DNA of 64,000 bases. Source: Pseudomonas wuhanensis. Lineage in GTDB: Bacteria > Pseudomonadota > Gammaproteobacteria > Pseudomonadales > Pseudomonadaceae. Every line of letters starts with the position of its first letter. Position 1 is the first letter of the stretch. The position numbers and the translations under genes were made by a program. Below the pieces are notes generated by a model that did not search any database, had not been told where the DNA came from, and worked only from the letters and a program-made list of their open reading frames with translations. Of this stretch, positions 25,269-33,400 are shown piece after piece. The stretch spans positions 2,480,001-2,544,000 of the forward strand of contig NZ_CP117430.1 in NCBI RefSeq assembly GCF_030687395.1, written 5' to 3'.

Positions 25269-25754
25269 TCACAACTTGTAGCCGATCTGCCGCAACAGGT
25301 TCTTGCGCCACAGAATGTCTTCATCGCCTTCAATGTCTTTGGCACAGAAGCCATCCACCACGCCCAGAATCCCGCGCCCCTGTTCCGTCTCGGCAACAAT
25401 CACTTCAGTGGGATTGGCCGTTGCACAAAAAATACGGCACACCTCTGGAACCATTTTGACGCTGTTCAAGACGTTCAATGGATAGAAACCGTCGCCCAGG
25501 AAAATGATGAAGCAATGGCCCGCGGCAATGGCTTGCGCATTTTTCTGCGCCAGTTCGATCATGGCGGTATCAGTGCCAGACCATCGCACCAGGCATTTAC
25601 CGGAGGCTTCACAAAAGGCCACGCCGAACTGAATACCAGGCACGGCATTGACCAACGCTTCATGAATGTCCTCGATGGACTTGATGAAGTGCGTCTGACC
25701 CAAAATGAAGTTCGTCGTTTCCGGCTTGTCGATTTTCAACGTGATGAGCTGCAT
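25269..25754 (-). CDS. Adenosine-specific kinase family protein (PF04008)
   Basis: A 161-residue protein matching PF04008: VPGIQFGVAFCEASGKCLVRWSG, then NAQAIAAGHCFIIFLGDGFYPLNVLN, and VPEVCRIFCATANPTEVIVAETEQGRGILGVVDG. A structural study of an archaeal relative proposed adenosine phosphorylation, but the in-cell role is not settled. It has one of the strongest ribosome binding sites of the window (AAAGGAGG 8 nt before ATG). It lies 47 nt downstream of the SLATT gene on the same strand and probably shares its message. Confidence 0.85.
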   Translation of the reverse strand: MQLITLKIDKPETTNFILGQTHFIKSIEDIHEALVNAVPGIQFGVAFCEASGKCLVRWSGTDTAMIELAQKNAQAIAAGHCFIIFLGDGFYPLNVLNSVKMVPEVCRIFCATANPTEVIVAETEQGRGILGVVDGFCAKDIEGDEDILWRKNLLRQIGYKL

Positions 25755-25801
25755 TTCAAACGCCTCCTTTCACGATGCTGCGGACCAAGTCTGGCCTTTT
25801 A

Positions 25802-26305
25802 TCAAGCCGGGACGGTGTCTTGCCCTGCTGGCGGTGGCTCTGTGTAGACGCGAACATCCCCCAGTCTCCTGATCGTCGACTTGGGCAAGGTCGGCGCATC
25901 AAGAAGAATCGAATCAATGCGCTTGCGGATGTCAAAAACGATTGGGCCCAGGATAGCCTCGTCCTTGCCGCTGGCGATTTCGTCCTGAATCTCACGTGAT
26001 ATTGCCCCGAGTTTCTCGGCGGTGTCTTTGTGCCCGGCAGCCCGGGTGTCAAAGTTCAGGAAGGTCTGGACCGAACTCAACACCAGGGTCAAGAGTGACA
26101 GGACGCCGGCGACGTATTGGAGCCATACGGGCGAGGAGTCACTGATCGAGCCAAAGACGCTGGCGCTGACGATGGCCGACAGAACAACGCAGGGGATACC
26201 CAGTTTCCAGCTGAATTTCTCGAAATCCCGGGCACTGATTTCGTGTTCAATCTGCAACCGGACGATCATGCGATTCCATTTGGTCAGTAGTTCGAGCCGG
26301 CTCAT
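25802..26305 (-). CDS. SLATT-domain membrane protein
   Basis: A 167-residue protein with two adjacent membrane helices (LGIPCVVLSAIVSASVFGSI and WLQYVAGVLSLLTLVLSSVQ), each preceded by a basic/acidic helix, and a C-terminal coiled region (AEKLGAISREIQDEIASGKDE). This is the SLATT plan. SLATT proteins are predicted pore-forming effectors of nucleotide-signalled conflict systems. No cyclase, nuclease or ubiquitin-like partner is next to it. Its neighbours are a thioesterase (42 nt upstream) and a PF04008 protein (47 nt downstream) on the same strand. Good AAGGA ribosome binding site. Confidence 0.75.
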   Translation of the reverse strand: MSRLELLTKWNRMIVRLQIEHEISARDFEKFSWKLGIPCVVLSAIVSASVFGSISDSSPVWLQYVAGVLSLLTLVLSSVQTFLNFDTRAAGHKDTAEKLGAISREIQDEIASGKDEAILGPIVFDIRKRIDSILLDAPTLPKSTIRRLGDVRVYTEPPPAGQDTVPA

Positions 26306-26347
26306 GGTTGCAGTCCTTGGCAGGGGGATTGAGATGAATATTAGCTA

Positions 26348-26935
26348 CTATTTGACCGCCTGGTCGGATTCAGAGGCAGGACGGAGTTGAGTCGCCAAAC
26401 CTTCTTCCTCTCGGAGCTGGCGGCTCATATCGTCGCAGCTTTGCGACCAGGCTGTCAGCCACGTCGACATTTCGGGTGACTGTTCAGCCAAGCCCAGCTC
26501 CCGGACAAACTCGGCAGGTGAGACCGTACCTTTCGCCGCGCGGAACAGCCCTCGCATGATAACGACGCCAATCACTCGCCCTTTGCTCACGAAGCGGTGT
26601 TCCATAAAGCTCCACTTATCGTCCCAGCCGAGTATTCGGGTATGAATCTCGAACGATTCGAACAGCTTCAGCTCCCGCCGAAATTTGCCCCAGGTATCCC
26701 CAACAATCGGCACCGCTCTATGGCGCAGGGCCACTCGGTAGGCACCGCTGCGCAGGACGAAATCCATGCGACCTATATCGGCCAAAGTGAAATACCGGCC
26801 ATTGGTGACGTGTCGGTTAAGGTCAAGATCGAGCGGCCAGACGCGCATGCGGATAACAGTAGTGGCCAGTCCATCAACCGGCTTGCGCCATGGGCGCCGA
26901 AACAGCATGAGGAACAGTCGAAACCAGAGATTCAT
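26348..26935 (-). CDS. Acyl-CoA thioesterase family protein
   Basis: A 195-residue protein of the hot-dog (4HBT) thioesterase type, with RMRVWPLDLDLNRHVTNGRYFTLADIGRMDF (the N-x-x-Y hot-dog motif, here DLNRHVTNGRY) and VVIMRGLFRAAKGTVSPAEFV. A hydrophobic basic start (MNLWFRLFLMLFRRPWRK) could hold it at the membrane. Related Pseudomonas proteins are annotated as acyl-CoA thioesterases. It is the first gene of the minus-strand row thioesterase-SLATT-PF04008. Whether the row is one system is open. Confidence 0.8.
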   Translation of the reverse strand: MNLWFRLFLMLFRRPWRKPVDGLATTVIRMRVWPLDLDLNRHVTNGRYFTLADIGRMDFVLRSGAYRVALRHRAVPIVGDTWGKFRRELKLFESFEIHTRILGWDDKWSFMEHRFVSKGRVIGVVIMRGLFRAAKGTVSPAEFVRELGLAEQSPEMSTWLTAWSQSCDDMSRQLREEEGLATQLRPASESDQAVK

Positions 26936-27179
26936 AGGTACGCCGAGTAAGGCTGGGTAGAGCGGTGCACTTTAGGGCGGAGAATGTGGGCGAGATAGGT
27001 GCACAAATGACTTTTTTCATGTGAAAAGCGCAATTGGATCATTCATGCGCTGAGTCAGTCATTTCGGGCGTTGCCCGCCAATCAGGTATTCCGCTGAAGA
27101 ATGTCCCCATAAAAATCATGCATTTTCTTTATGGCATTGGATCTCGTAGCGTGTCTGCTCACCCTATGGAGATGACCCC

Positions 27180-27812
27180 GTGAATGATTCCCGCCTGCGC
27201 CTGTACGTTGATGCTCAATTCACCAGCCCTTATGCGATGTCGGCTTTCGTGGCCCTTCGCGAAAAAGGCATCGAATTCGAACTGAGCCCACTGGACCTCG
27301 ACGCGTTCGAAAACCAGTCCGAAGATTATGCTAGCCTCTCGCTGACCCAGCGCGTACCGACGCTGGTGCATGGCGACTTTGCCTTGTCTGAATCGTCGGC
27401 GATCACTGAATACCTGGAAGACGTTTTTCCTCAGACGCCGGTTTACCCGAAAGAGCTGACGCAACGGGCGAAGGCACGACAAGTCCAGGCGTGGCTGCGC
27501 AGTGATCTGCTGCCCATTCGGCAGGAGCGATCCACATTGGTGGTGTTTTATGGCCTCAAATCAGCGCCCTTGTCGCCCGCGGCCGAGTCGGCCGCGCGCA
27601 AGCTGATCGGTGCCGCACAAGCGCTGCTGGCTGACGGTCGTGAGTACCTGTTCGGGCAATGGTCGATTGCCGATGTGGACCTGGCCTTGATGCTCAACCG
27701 GCTGATACTCAACGGTGACGCCGTGCCATCCGCACTGGTGGAATACGCGCAGCGTCAATGGCAGCGGCCAACGGTGCAGGAGTGGGTCAAATTGCAGCGT
27801 CCTGCGCTTTAG
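27180..27812 (+). CDS. yfcF: Glutathione transferase YfcF
   Basis: A 210-residue glutathione S-transferase. The N-terminal thioredoxin-like half has YVDAQFTSPYAMSAFVALREKGIEFE and VPTLVHGDFALSESSAITEYLED (glutathione-binding ESSAI). The C-terminal half has ARQVQAWLRSDLLPIRQERST and FGQWSIADVDLALMLNRL. These match E. coli YfcF closely along the whole length. It acts in the cytoplasm in peroxide and electrophile detoxification. The start is GTG with GGAGATG 7 nt upstream. Convergent with the next gene. Confidence 0.92.
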   Translation: MNDSRLRLYVDAQFTSPYAMSAFVALREKGIEFELSPLDLDAFENQSEDYASLSLTQRVPTLVHGDFALSESSAITEYLEDVFPQTPVYPKELTQRAKARQVQAWLRSDLLPIRQERSTLVVFYGLKSAPLSPAAESAARKLIGAAQALLADGREYLFGQWSIADVDLALMLNRLILNGDAVPSALVEYAQRQWQRPTVQEWVKLQRPAL

Positions 27813-27827
27813 TGGCGTGGAATCAGG

Positions 27828-28625
27828 TCAACTGCGCTCAATAAATTGCTCGATGACCTGATTGACGATCTCCGGATGCGTAATCGGCCCCATATGACCG
27901 AGCCCCTCGAGCTCGACCACTTCAACGTTCGGCAGTGCGCCGGTCAGCAGCCGCGCCACTGCCCGTGACGATGCCGGTGAGTCCTTGCCGACCATGAAAA
28001 GCACCGGCAGGTTGAGCGAACGGAACGCCTGCAATGGCGTCGGCTCGGTCAACAGCGCGTGAGCCCAGCCCTGCACATTGGCCACCGCAGCGGCGATGGA
28101 GGGCTTGCGTTGTTCCGGGGTTTGCTCCCAGGCTCCGGCACCCATCCAGTAGTCAATGAAGTGCTGGGCCGCTGCGTCCAGGTTACCCGCCTCAAGTGCC
28201 AGTCCGGCGTCTGCAACGACTTCACGGATGGCATCCGCGTCATTGGGTGGGGGCGATTCGGCGTCGAGCAGGGCAAACAATGTTGGCTCATACACCGCCA
28301 TGGCGCGCACCCGGCCAGGGTTCTGCAACGCTGTGATCAACGCCACCGCCCCACCATAAGAGTGACCGACCAGAATGAGCGGTTCGCCGGCGCGGGCGAG
28401 CACCGGCTCGGCGAAACGCGCTTCTTCACTGAGGGTGACGATTCGATCGGTGGGCCACGCCGGGCTCTTGCCGGCGCCAAACGAGTCGAGCGCCAAGACC
28501 CGAAACTTTGCGGCCAGGTGATCTTGCAGTCCACGCCACTGCACCGAGTGACTCGCATTGGCATGAAAGCAGACAACGCCCGGACCCACGCCAGCGTCCC
28601 GATAAAAGGGTTCGACGGGTTTCAT
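27828..28625 (-). CDS. Alpha/beta hydrolase
   Basis: A 265-residue cytoplasmic alpha/beta hydrolase. The oxyanion region is VVCFHANASHSVQWRGL, the nucleophile elbow is LVGHSYGGAVAL, and late in the sequence come LFMVGKDSPASSR (Asp) and LEGLGHMGPITHPE (His), so the catalytic triad is complete. The substrate is unknown; the family includes esterases and C-C hydrolases. A strong AGGAGAG precedes the ATG. It stands alone between yfcF and a cytochrome gene. Confidence 0.88.
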   Translation of the reverse strand: MKPVEPFYRDAGVGPGVVCFHANASHSVQWRGLQDHLAAKFRVLALDSFGAGKSPAWPTDRIVTLSEEARFAEPVLARAGEPLILVGHSYGGAVALITALQNPGRVRAMAVYEPTLFALLDAESPPPNDADAIREVVADAGLALEAGNLDAAAQHFIDYWMGAGAWEQTPEQRKPSIAAAVANVQGWAHALLTEPTPLQAFRSLNLPVLFMVGKDSPASSRAVARLLTGALPNVEVVELEGLGHMGPITHPEIVNQVIEQFIERS

Positions 28626-28758
28626 TCTGGCTCTCCTGCAACGACGTTAAAGGGACGAAGCGAGTTATAGATTAACTTCAAGGCTTCGGTGTAGCAGCCA
28701 GTCATGATGAAATAGCCACCCGTTTTTGCTGCCAGTAACACCTGATTTGGAGCGCCAC

Positions 28759-29148
28759 ATGAAAAACGCCGCCATCCTTACCTTCGCCTTGATGCTCAAT
28801 ACCGGGTTATTCAGCATGCAAGCCGAAGCGGCGGGGGATGCCGAAGCCGGTCAGAAACTATTTACCCGTATCTGTGGCGGCTGTCATCAAGTAGGGACTT
28901 CGGCGCGGGGTTCTTTTGGTCCTCACCTCAATGCCATTTTCGGGCGTCCTGCGGGAAGCACCACGGACTACCAGTATTCAACCGCGATGAAATCATCAGG
29001 CGTCATCTGGACCCGCGAAACACTCACCGCATACATCGAAGCGCCAAAAGAAGTGGTCCCCGGAACCCGGATGATTTTCTGGGGCCTCAGCGATCCGGAG
29101 AAGATCGAAAACCTGTTGGCCTACCTTCAGACATTTCAGCCGCAATAA
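28759..29148 (+). CDS. Periplasmic class I cytochrome c
   Basis: A 129-residue exported monoheme cytochrome c. It has a signal peptide (ILTFALMLNTGLFSMQAEAAG), a heme motif CGGCH (ICGGCHQVG) and a methionine ligand in PGTRMIFWGL, then a C-terminal helix ENLLAYLQTF. It is related to the mitochondrial-type cytochrome c550 family, and would carry electrons in the periplasm. GGAG lies before the ATG at 28759. No oxidase or dehydrogenase gene is next to it, so the partner is unknown. Confidence 0.9.
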   Translation: MKNAAILTFALMLNTGLFSMQAEAAGDAEAGQKLFTRICGGCHQVGTSARGSFGPHLNAIFGRPAGSTTDYQYSTAMKSSGVIWTRETLTAYIEAPKEVVPGTRMIFWGLSDPEKIENLLAYLQTFQPQ

Positions 29149-29272
29149 TCTATGCCTCATCAAAATGTTTACCGCGTAAAGGCTGTACAGGTGATATCAA
29201 TGAGCCACTTCATCCGTTAAAGTATGCGCCGCCCGAGAGACGGATCCCGGGTATTTCTAATGGAGTGTCTCA

Positions 29273-29608
29273 GTGAATTATCTCAGCAAAGTTGTTGCCG
29301 TAGCCCTGTTCGGTCTGGTTCTGGCGGGTTGCACCGGCACCCCGATGAAGACTCAGCAGTACGACAGCAGCCAGTACACCGTTGTTGGCCACAGTGAAGC
29401 GACCGCCACTGGCCTCTTGCTGTTTGGTCTCATCCCGATCCAGCAGAACAACCGTTTCATCCGCGCTCAGAACGCCGCGATCAAAGCCCGGGGCGGCGAC
29501 GCGATGATCAACACCCAAGTGCAGGAAAACTGGTTCTGGGCTTGGGCTCTGACCGGTTACACCACCAAGATCTCCGGTGATGTGATCAAGCTGAAAACCG
29601 TTCAGTAA
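29273..29608 (+). CDS. Small predicted lipoprotein
   Basis: A 111-residue protein with signal and lipobox (VVAVALFGLVLAGC, Cys20), so probably envelope-anchored. The mature part contains GLLLFGLIPIQQNNRFIRAQNAAIKARGGDAMINTQVQENWFWAW, a pattern of a small conserved family found in many Gram-negatives (not named here). It starts at GTG with GGAG 7 nt upstream. No partner gene is obvious. Confidence 0.75.
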   Translation: MNYLSKVVAVALFGLVLAGCTGTPMKTQQYDSSQYTVVGHSEATATGLLLFGLIPIQQNNRFIRAQNAAIKARGGDAMINTQVQENWFWAWALTGYTTKISGDVIKLKTVQ

Positions 29609-29623
29609 GCGACATACGCTGCC

Positions 29624-29742
29624 TGTGTGGCGAGCGAGCTTGCTCGCGCTGGGCAGCGTACGGCCCCAAAAAAGTCCGACCGCAATGGCCGATTTTTGTG
29701 AGCGCTACGCACTCAAGCGCGAGCAAGCTCCCTCGCCACAGG
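29624..29742 (+). repeat. Long REP pair
   Basis: GTGTGGCGAGCGAGCTTGCT on the left and GCGAGCAAGCTCCCTCGCCACA on the right, with GGGCAGCGTACGGCCCCAAAAAA and GAGCGCTACGCACTC inside. It belongs to the same family as 25124-25239. Confidence 0.8.
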
Positions 29743-29764
29743 TTTCCCTCTCATTGATAACACC

Positions 29765-30070
29765 TCACGCCCATGCTTTACCGAGCTCCTCCAGACCGGC
29801 GTTTTGCAGCTCTAGTGGGCTCATGACCACTCGGAATTTGCAGTTGGCCTGAAAGTTGAGAAAGAAGGGTTCCGCATAGCCGGGAATTTCGGAAGGGTCT
29901 TCTATATCGATCAGAAAAATCCCACTTCGCATTCCATCATGTTCAGTGAAATAAGCCGCCTCCGGCTTAATGGTTTCCAGCACGCGGTTCATGATTTCGC
30001 CGACCTTCCCCGACCTGACAAGCGCGTTGAAAGGCTCATGGGGAAACTCGACCATCAGTAGCATTTTCAT
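29765..30070 (-). CDS. DUF3303-like small protein
   Basis: A 101-residue protein: MKMLLMVEFPHEPFNALVRSG at the start and EDPSEIPGYAEPFFLNFQANCKFRVVMSPLELQ near the end, a ferredoxin-like fold in the DUF3303 family, which is sometimes annotated as panthothenate synthetase-like. No signal peptide or catalytic motif is evident, so the function is unknown. It is followed by a REP pair at its 3' end and a 370-bp gap at its 5' end. Confidence 0.65.
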   Translation of the reverse strand: MKMLLMVEFPHEPFNALVRSGKVGEIMNRVLETIKPEAAYFTEHDGMRSGIFLIDIEDPSEIPGYAEPFFLNFQANCKFRVVMSPLELQNAGLEELGKAWA

Positions 30071-30440
30071 TACTCGATACTCTGTTGAGGTGGCGTGCTC
30101 CTTACCCGGATCCTTACTCCTGACGATGATGCCGCAAGCCGTGCTTCAGCCGTGCCAGCGGTGGTGTGTGGTTAAGAATAGCGAAGGGTTCGAGGCTGCC
30201 GGGGCAGAGTTACGGACGGTCATTCTTGATGATTCAGCGGCGAGGCCTGGCAGGGTCAGGGCGTGTATGCCGCAATGTTGCGGTTACCCAGGCAGGTTTG
30301 CCCGGTGTCTGTTCTTTTGAAAAGGCTAGAGGGTGTCATCACGGTGTCATCGAACGAATGGCAAGCTCCTCGCAAACCGTCTTGAGCGCATAGACGGAAT
30401 TCCGTCTGCGGGCTGATGAATTTGCCAGGAATCCCCCCTA
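30071..30440. other. Intergenic region without a recognised feature
   Basis: These 370 bases hold no convincing gene on either strand; the open frames here are short and lack family motifs. It must contain promoters for the DUF3303-like gene and the Ppx gene, but no clear -35/-10 pair was seen. Confidence 0.5.
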
Positions 30441-31376
30441 ATGAAAGGAGACGCCTCCCTGTTTGCGGCCATTGACCTGGGGTCCAATGCGTTTCGCATG
30501 ATGATCGGCCAGTCGGTCAGGCGCAATCAGGGGTTCATGATCCAGGAAGTGAAAACCTTGCGAGAGCCTGTCCGTTTGGCGGAGGGGTTTCAGGGCGGGG
30601 CGCTGGACGAGTTGGCGCTGGATCGGGGGTGGCAAGCGCTCGCGCGATTTGGCAAAAAACTGCGCGGCTTTGAGGCCGGTCGCGTGCGGGCAGTGGCGAC
30701 CAGTGCCGTCCGCGAAGCCGATAATGCCCAACTGTTTCTGGCCAGCGCGGAGCGGCACCTGGGCTTTCGTATCGATGTCATCTCTGGGCATGAAGAGGCC
30801 CGACTGGTGTACGCCGGTGTTGCCCATACGATCCCCAGTACAGAAAGTATGCGCCTGGTCGTGGATATCGGCGGCGGCTCTACTGAGTTGATTCTGGGGC
30901 AGGGCACTCAGCCCCTCTTGACCGAGAGCATTGCCATTGGCAGCGGTACTGTTGGCGCGCGTTACTTTCAGGGGGGCTGTCTATCGGCGAAGGCGCTCCT
31001 GGAGGCCGAGCGCGTGGCCACTCTGCAGTTTGAAAAAGTTACCCGTCGTTATCGCGCGCTGGGTTGGCAGCAAACTATTGGCTCTTCAGGTACTGCACGA
31101 ATGCTTGCCAAAGTGCTCAAGGCCAATGGTTTGAATGACGATGGTCAAAGCGGTATCACCTACGGCGGTCTTTTACGCTTGTCGTTGCGTCTGCTGGAAG
31201 TGGGGCATGTTAAACAACTCAAATTGGCGGGCTTACCACCCCATCGCCTGAATATCTTGCCCGGTGGCCTGGTGCTTATGCTGGCGGCGTTCAAAGTATT
31301 CGGCATCTCGCACATGAGTCCTTCCGAACCGGGATTAAGGCTGGGCGTTCTTCATGGCCTGATGTCCAAACACTAA
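30441..31376 (+). CDS. Ppx/GppA family phosphatase, short form
   Basis: A 311-residue exopolyphosphatase/guanosine-pentaphosphatase-like protein with the actin-fold signatures AAIDLGSNAFRMMIG (phosphate 1), ISGHEEARLVYAGV, VVDIGGGSTELILG (phosphate 2) and IAIGSGTVGARYF. It lacks the HD-type C-terminal domain of full Ppx (about 500 residues), so it is the short type found beside ppx paralogues. It has no Shine-Dalgarno before the ATG, although AAAGGAG occurs just after it. The next gene, an ArsC-like phosphatase, is 80 nt downstream. Confidence 0.88.
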   Translation: MKGDASLFAAIDLGSNAFRMMIGQSVRRNQGFMIQEVKTLREPVRLAEGFQGGALDELALDRGWQALARFGKKLRGFEAGRVRAVATSAVREADNAQLFLASAERHLGFRIDVISGHEEARLVYAGVAHTIPSTESMRLVVDIGGGSTELILGQGTQPLLTESIAIGSGTVGARYFQGGCLSAKALLEAERVATLQFEKVTRRYRALGWQQTIGSSGTARMLAKVLKANGLNDDGQSGITYGGLLRLSLRLLEVGHVKQLKLAGLPPHRLNILPGGLVLMLAAFKVFGISHMSPSEPGLRLGVLHGLMSKH

Positions 31377-31456
31377 ATGGCAGCCGTTGCTGTTATTGGC
31401 AAACGCTGCTGTAAAAAAAGCATTGTTATTTAGATCAGAAAGAATGTGAGGACGTG

Positions 31457-31879
31457 ATGGCTGACAAACGCCGGGTTCTGTTCGTTTGCGCAAAAAATGA
31501 CGTTCGCTCGCTGATGGCGCAAGCGCTACTTCGGCACACTGACTCCGAACACTTCGAAGCCTTTAGCGCGGGTCTTGTGGCCAGTGAAGTTGACCCCCGC
31601 ACGCTGGAGTCTCTCGATCACGTAGGCATCGACACCACGGAGTTGCGCAGTAAAGCCATCGATGAGTTTGAGGGGCAGCCGTTCCATTATGTGATTACGC
31701 TGTGTGACAAGTCCTCCGAAGAGGCTTCGCGGATGCCTACCGCCGGAGAAGTGATCGTGTGGAATTTCGAGGACCCCGTCACCAGTGAAAAACACGATCC
31801 CTTCCGTCATGCCATTCAGGAAATCCACGACCGCATCAAAATGTTCATCACTGTGAAGACCCGCGCTGACCATCTTTGA
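31457..31879 (+). CDS. Low-molecular-weight phosphatase / ArsC-like protein
   Basis: A 140-residue protein of the LMW protein tyrosine phosphatase fold. The P-loop is VCAKNDVRSLMAQALL (C-x5-R), later come HYVITLCDKSSEEASRMPTAGEVIVWNFEDP and a C-terminal helix. The thioredoxin-type arsenate reductases share this layout; the P-loop here differs from the usual CTGNSCRS, so arsenate reduction is uncertain. It follows the Ppx gene by 80 nt and its own terminator is broken by an IS element 40 nt downstream. Confidence 0.8.
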   Translation: MADKRRVLFVCAKNDVRSLMAQALLRHTDSEHFEAFSAGLVASEVDPRTLESLDHVGIDTTELRSKAIDEFEGQPFHYVITLCDKSSEEASRMPTAGEVIVWNFEDPVTSEKHDPFRHAIQEIHDRIKMFITVKTRADHL

Positions 31880-31907
31880 TGATCCCGTCGGGCACTAAAA
31901 ACGCATG

Positions 31908-31928
31908 AAAAAACCCGGCTGATGAGGC
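31908..31928 (+). terminator. Left half of a disrupted intrinsic terminator
   Basis: AAAAAACCCGGCTGATGAGGC is the left part of a bidirectional terminator whose right part, GCCGGGTTTTTT, lies after the IS at 33361-33372. Rejoined, it is a 6-bp CCCGGC/GCCGGG stem with an A-run and T-run. The IS4 insertion with its 12-bp duplication separates the arms, so neither half can now fold properly. Confidence 0.8.
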
Positions 31929-31973
31929 TAATGCTGTTCACTTAAGCATTTGAGTCTCAGCTGGGCTTATCCG

Positions 31974-32007
31974 AAAATCCGATGCCAGATATCTGGCATC
32001 GGATTTT
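31974..32007 (+). terminator. Perfect 34-nt palindrome before the transposase start
   Basis: Starting AAAATCCGATGCCAGAT and continuing as its exact complement, the 17-bp arms end in a T-run that directly precedes the ATG at 32010. It has the shape of an intrinsic terminator and also covers the GGAT ribosome binding site. It should block read-through transcription and translation from outside, a known safety feature in IS elements. Confidence 0.75.
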
Positions 32008-32009
32008 TT

Positions 32010-33341
32010 ATGTCTGTTCAACAGGACCTGCTCGACCTCGGCGACCTTTTCAACTTCTGCGACCTGAGCACCTTCACCCAAAACATCCCCATAGAGTGGG
32101 TCGCGTCTGCGCTGGATCTTTCCAGTCAGGCCACCATTCGTCGACGTCGCCTGCCCGCTGACCAAGTGCTTTGGCTGGTGCTCGGCATGGCGCTGTTTCG
32201 TGATGAACCGGTTCACGAAGTGGCCAGACGTTTGAACATCTGCGCCCAAGGCCTGGCCTCTGACCACCTGTTGGCCCGTAGCGGTCTGACCGAAGCGCGT
32301 AAGCGGCTCGGCGCCGATCCCGTTGAGTGGCTGTTCCGCAAGACGGGAACCCAATGGGGCGCGGAGCGCTATGACGGTGACGCCTGGCATGAACTGCAGG
32401 TGTTCGCAGTGGACGGAGCACTCTTGCGCACCCCGGATACGCCCGAGCTTCGGGACCACTTCGGGTCGGGAAACACCCCGAGCGACCGCCAGACTCCGTT
32501 TCCCATGCTGCGCCTGGTGGCGTTGATGAATGTACGTTCGCACGTGATCCTGGATGCGCAATTGAGCCCTTACCGACGCAGTGAAATGCGCTTGGCCGAC
32601 GAGTTCCTGCAGCAGATCCCCGATCACTCGGTGACGTTGTTCGACAAAGGATTCTGGGGGGCCGAACTGCTGTCGAGCCTGAGCAGTGCTGGTAGCAACC
32701 GTCATTGGTTGATCCCGGCAAAAAAAGGAATGGTCTGCGAAGAAGTGACCCGCTACAGCCAGCACGATCGTTGGGTGCGCATGAAAGTCTCGCCGCAGGC
32801 CAGGAAGCGAAACCCGACCCTTCCAACGCATTGGGAGGCCCGCGAAGTCAGTTATGAAATTCAAGGCAAGCTAAAGACCGTCATGACGTCATTGCCGGCT
32901 AACGCCTACAACGCCAAGGCCGTGGCCAAGCTGTATCAGGAACGCTGGGAGATCGAATTGGGCTTCAGGGACATCAAGAGCTCGATGCAGCAGAACGCAG
33001 TGACCTTGCGTAGCAAAAAAGTCGACTTGGTCTATCAGGAGGTTTGGGGACTTTTGTTGGCTTATAACGTGATTCGTCGGGAAGCCAGCCAGGCGGCGGT
33101 GGCGTTTGGCCGAGCCCCCTCGGACATTCGTTTCAAACCGGCTTGCCAGTACATTGCCGTGCAACTGATAGTGATGGCAGCGGCCAACCCGATTTCAGCC
33201 ACAGGCAGACGATTGGCAGAGTTAAGGGCAGGTATCGGAGGATTGTTTCTGGATCACCGTCCAAGACCTTCAAGGCCAAGGACGGTGAAAATATCAAAGA
33301 CCCGGTTTCCAGTAGACCGTAAGGCTGCTCCGCTTAAGTGA
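32010..33341 (+). CDS. IS4-family transposase
   Basis: A 443-residue DDE transposase. Catalytic residues are visible: VDGALLR (first Asp), TLFDKGFWGAELL (second Asp) and YQERWEIELGFRDIK, the Y-x2-R-x3-E-x6-K signature of IS4 transposases. The start at 32010 (MSVQQDLLDL) was chosen over an earlier TTG at 31950 because the palindrome at 31974 lies between them. There is no frameshift or premature stop. Confidence 0.92.
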   Translation: MSVQQDLLDLGDLFNFCDLSTFTQNIPIEWVASALDLSSQATIRRRRLPADQVLWLVLGMALFRDEPVHEVARRLNICAQGLASDHLLARSGLTEARKRLGADPVEWLFRKTGTQWGAERYDGDAWHELQVFAVDGALLRTPDTPELRDHFGSGNTPSDRQTPFPMLRLVALMNVRSHVILDAQLSPYRRSEMRLADEFLQQIPDHSVTLFDKGFWGAELLSSLSSAGSNRHWLIPAKKGMVCEEVTRYSQHDRWVRMKVSPQARKRNPTLPTHWEAREVSYEIQGKLKTVMTSLPANAYNAKAVAKLYQERWEIELGFRDIKSSMQQNAVTLRSKKVDLVYQEVWGLLLAYNVIRREASQAAVAFGRAPSDIRFKPACQYIAVQLIVMAAANPISATGRRLAELRAGIGGLFLDHRPRPSRPRTVKISKTRFPVDRKAAPLK

Positions 33342-33350
33342 ACAGCATTA

Positions 33351-33372
33351 GGCTGATGAGGCCGGGTTTTTT
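33351..33372 (+). terminator. Right half of the disrupted terminator
   Basis: The second copy of the target duplication (GGCTGATGAGGC) is followed by CGGGTTTTTT. It supplies the other arm of the terminator that ended the ArsC-like transcript before the IS insertion. It may still act weakly on the minus strand for the repeat-protein gene. Confidence 0.6.
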
Positions 33373-33400
33373 GGTTGAGTGTTGCGGTAAAGCCACTCAT

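Larger units (their letters stand above)
31929..33350 (+). mobile_element. IS4-family insertion sequence, intact, 1422 bp
   Basis: The element has perfect 18-bp terminal inverted repeats, TAATGCTGTTCACTTAAG at 31929-31946 and its complement at 33333-33350. It is flanked by identical 12-bp target duplications GGCTGATGAGGC (31917-31928 and 33351-33362), typical in length for IS4. The single transposase gene is intact, with its stop codon inside the right repeat. All ends and the gene are undamaged, so it is a recent, probably active insertion. Confidence 0.92.
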
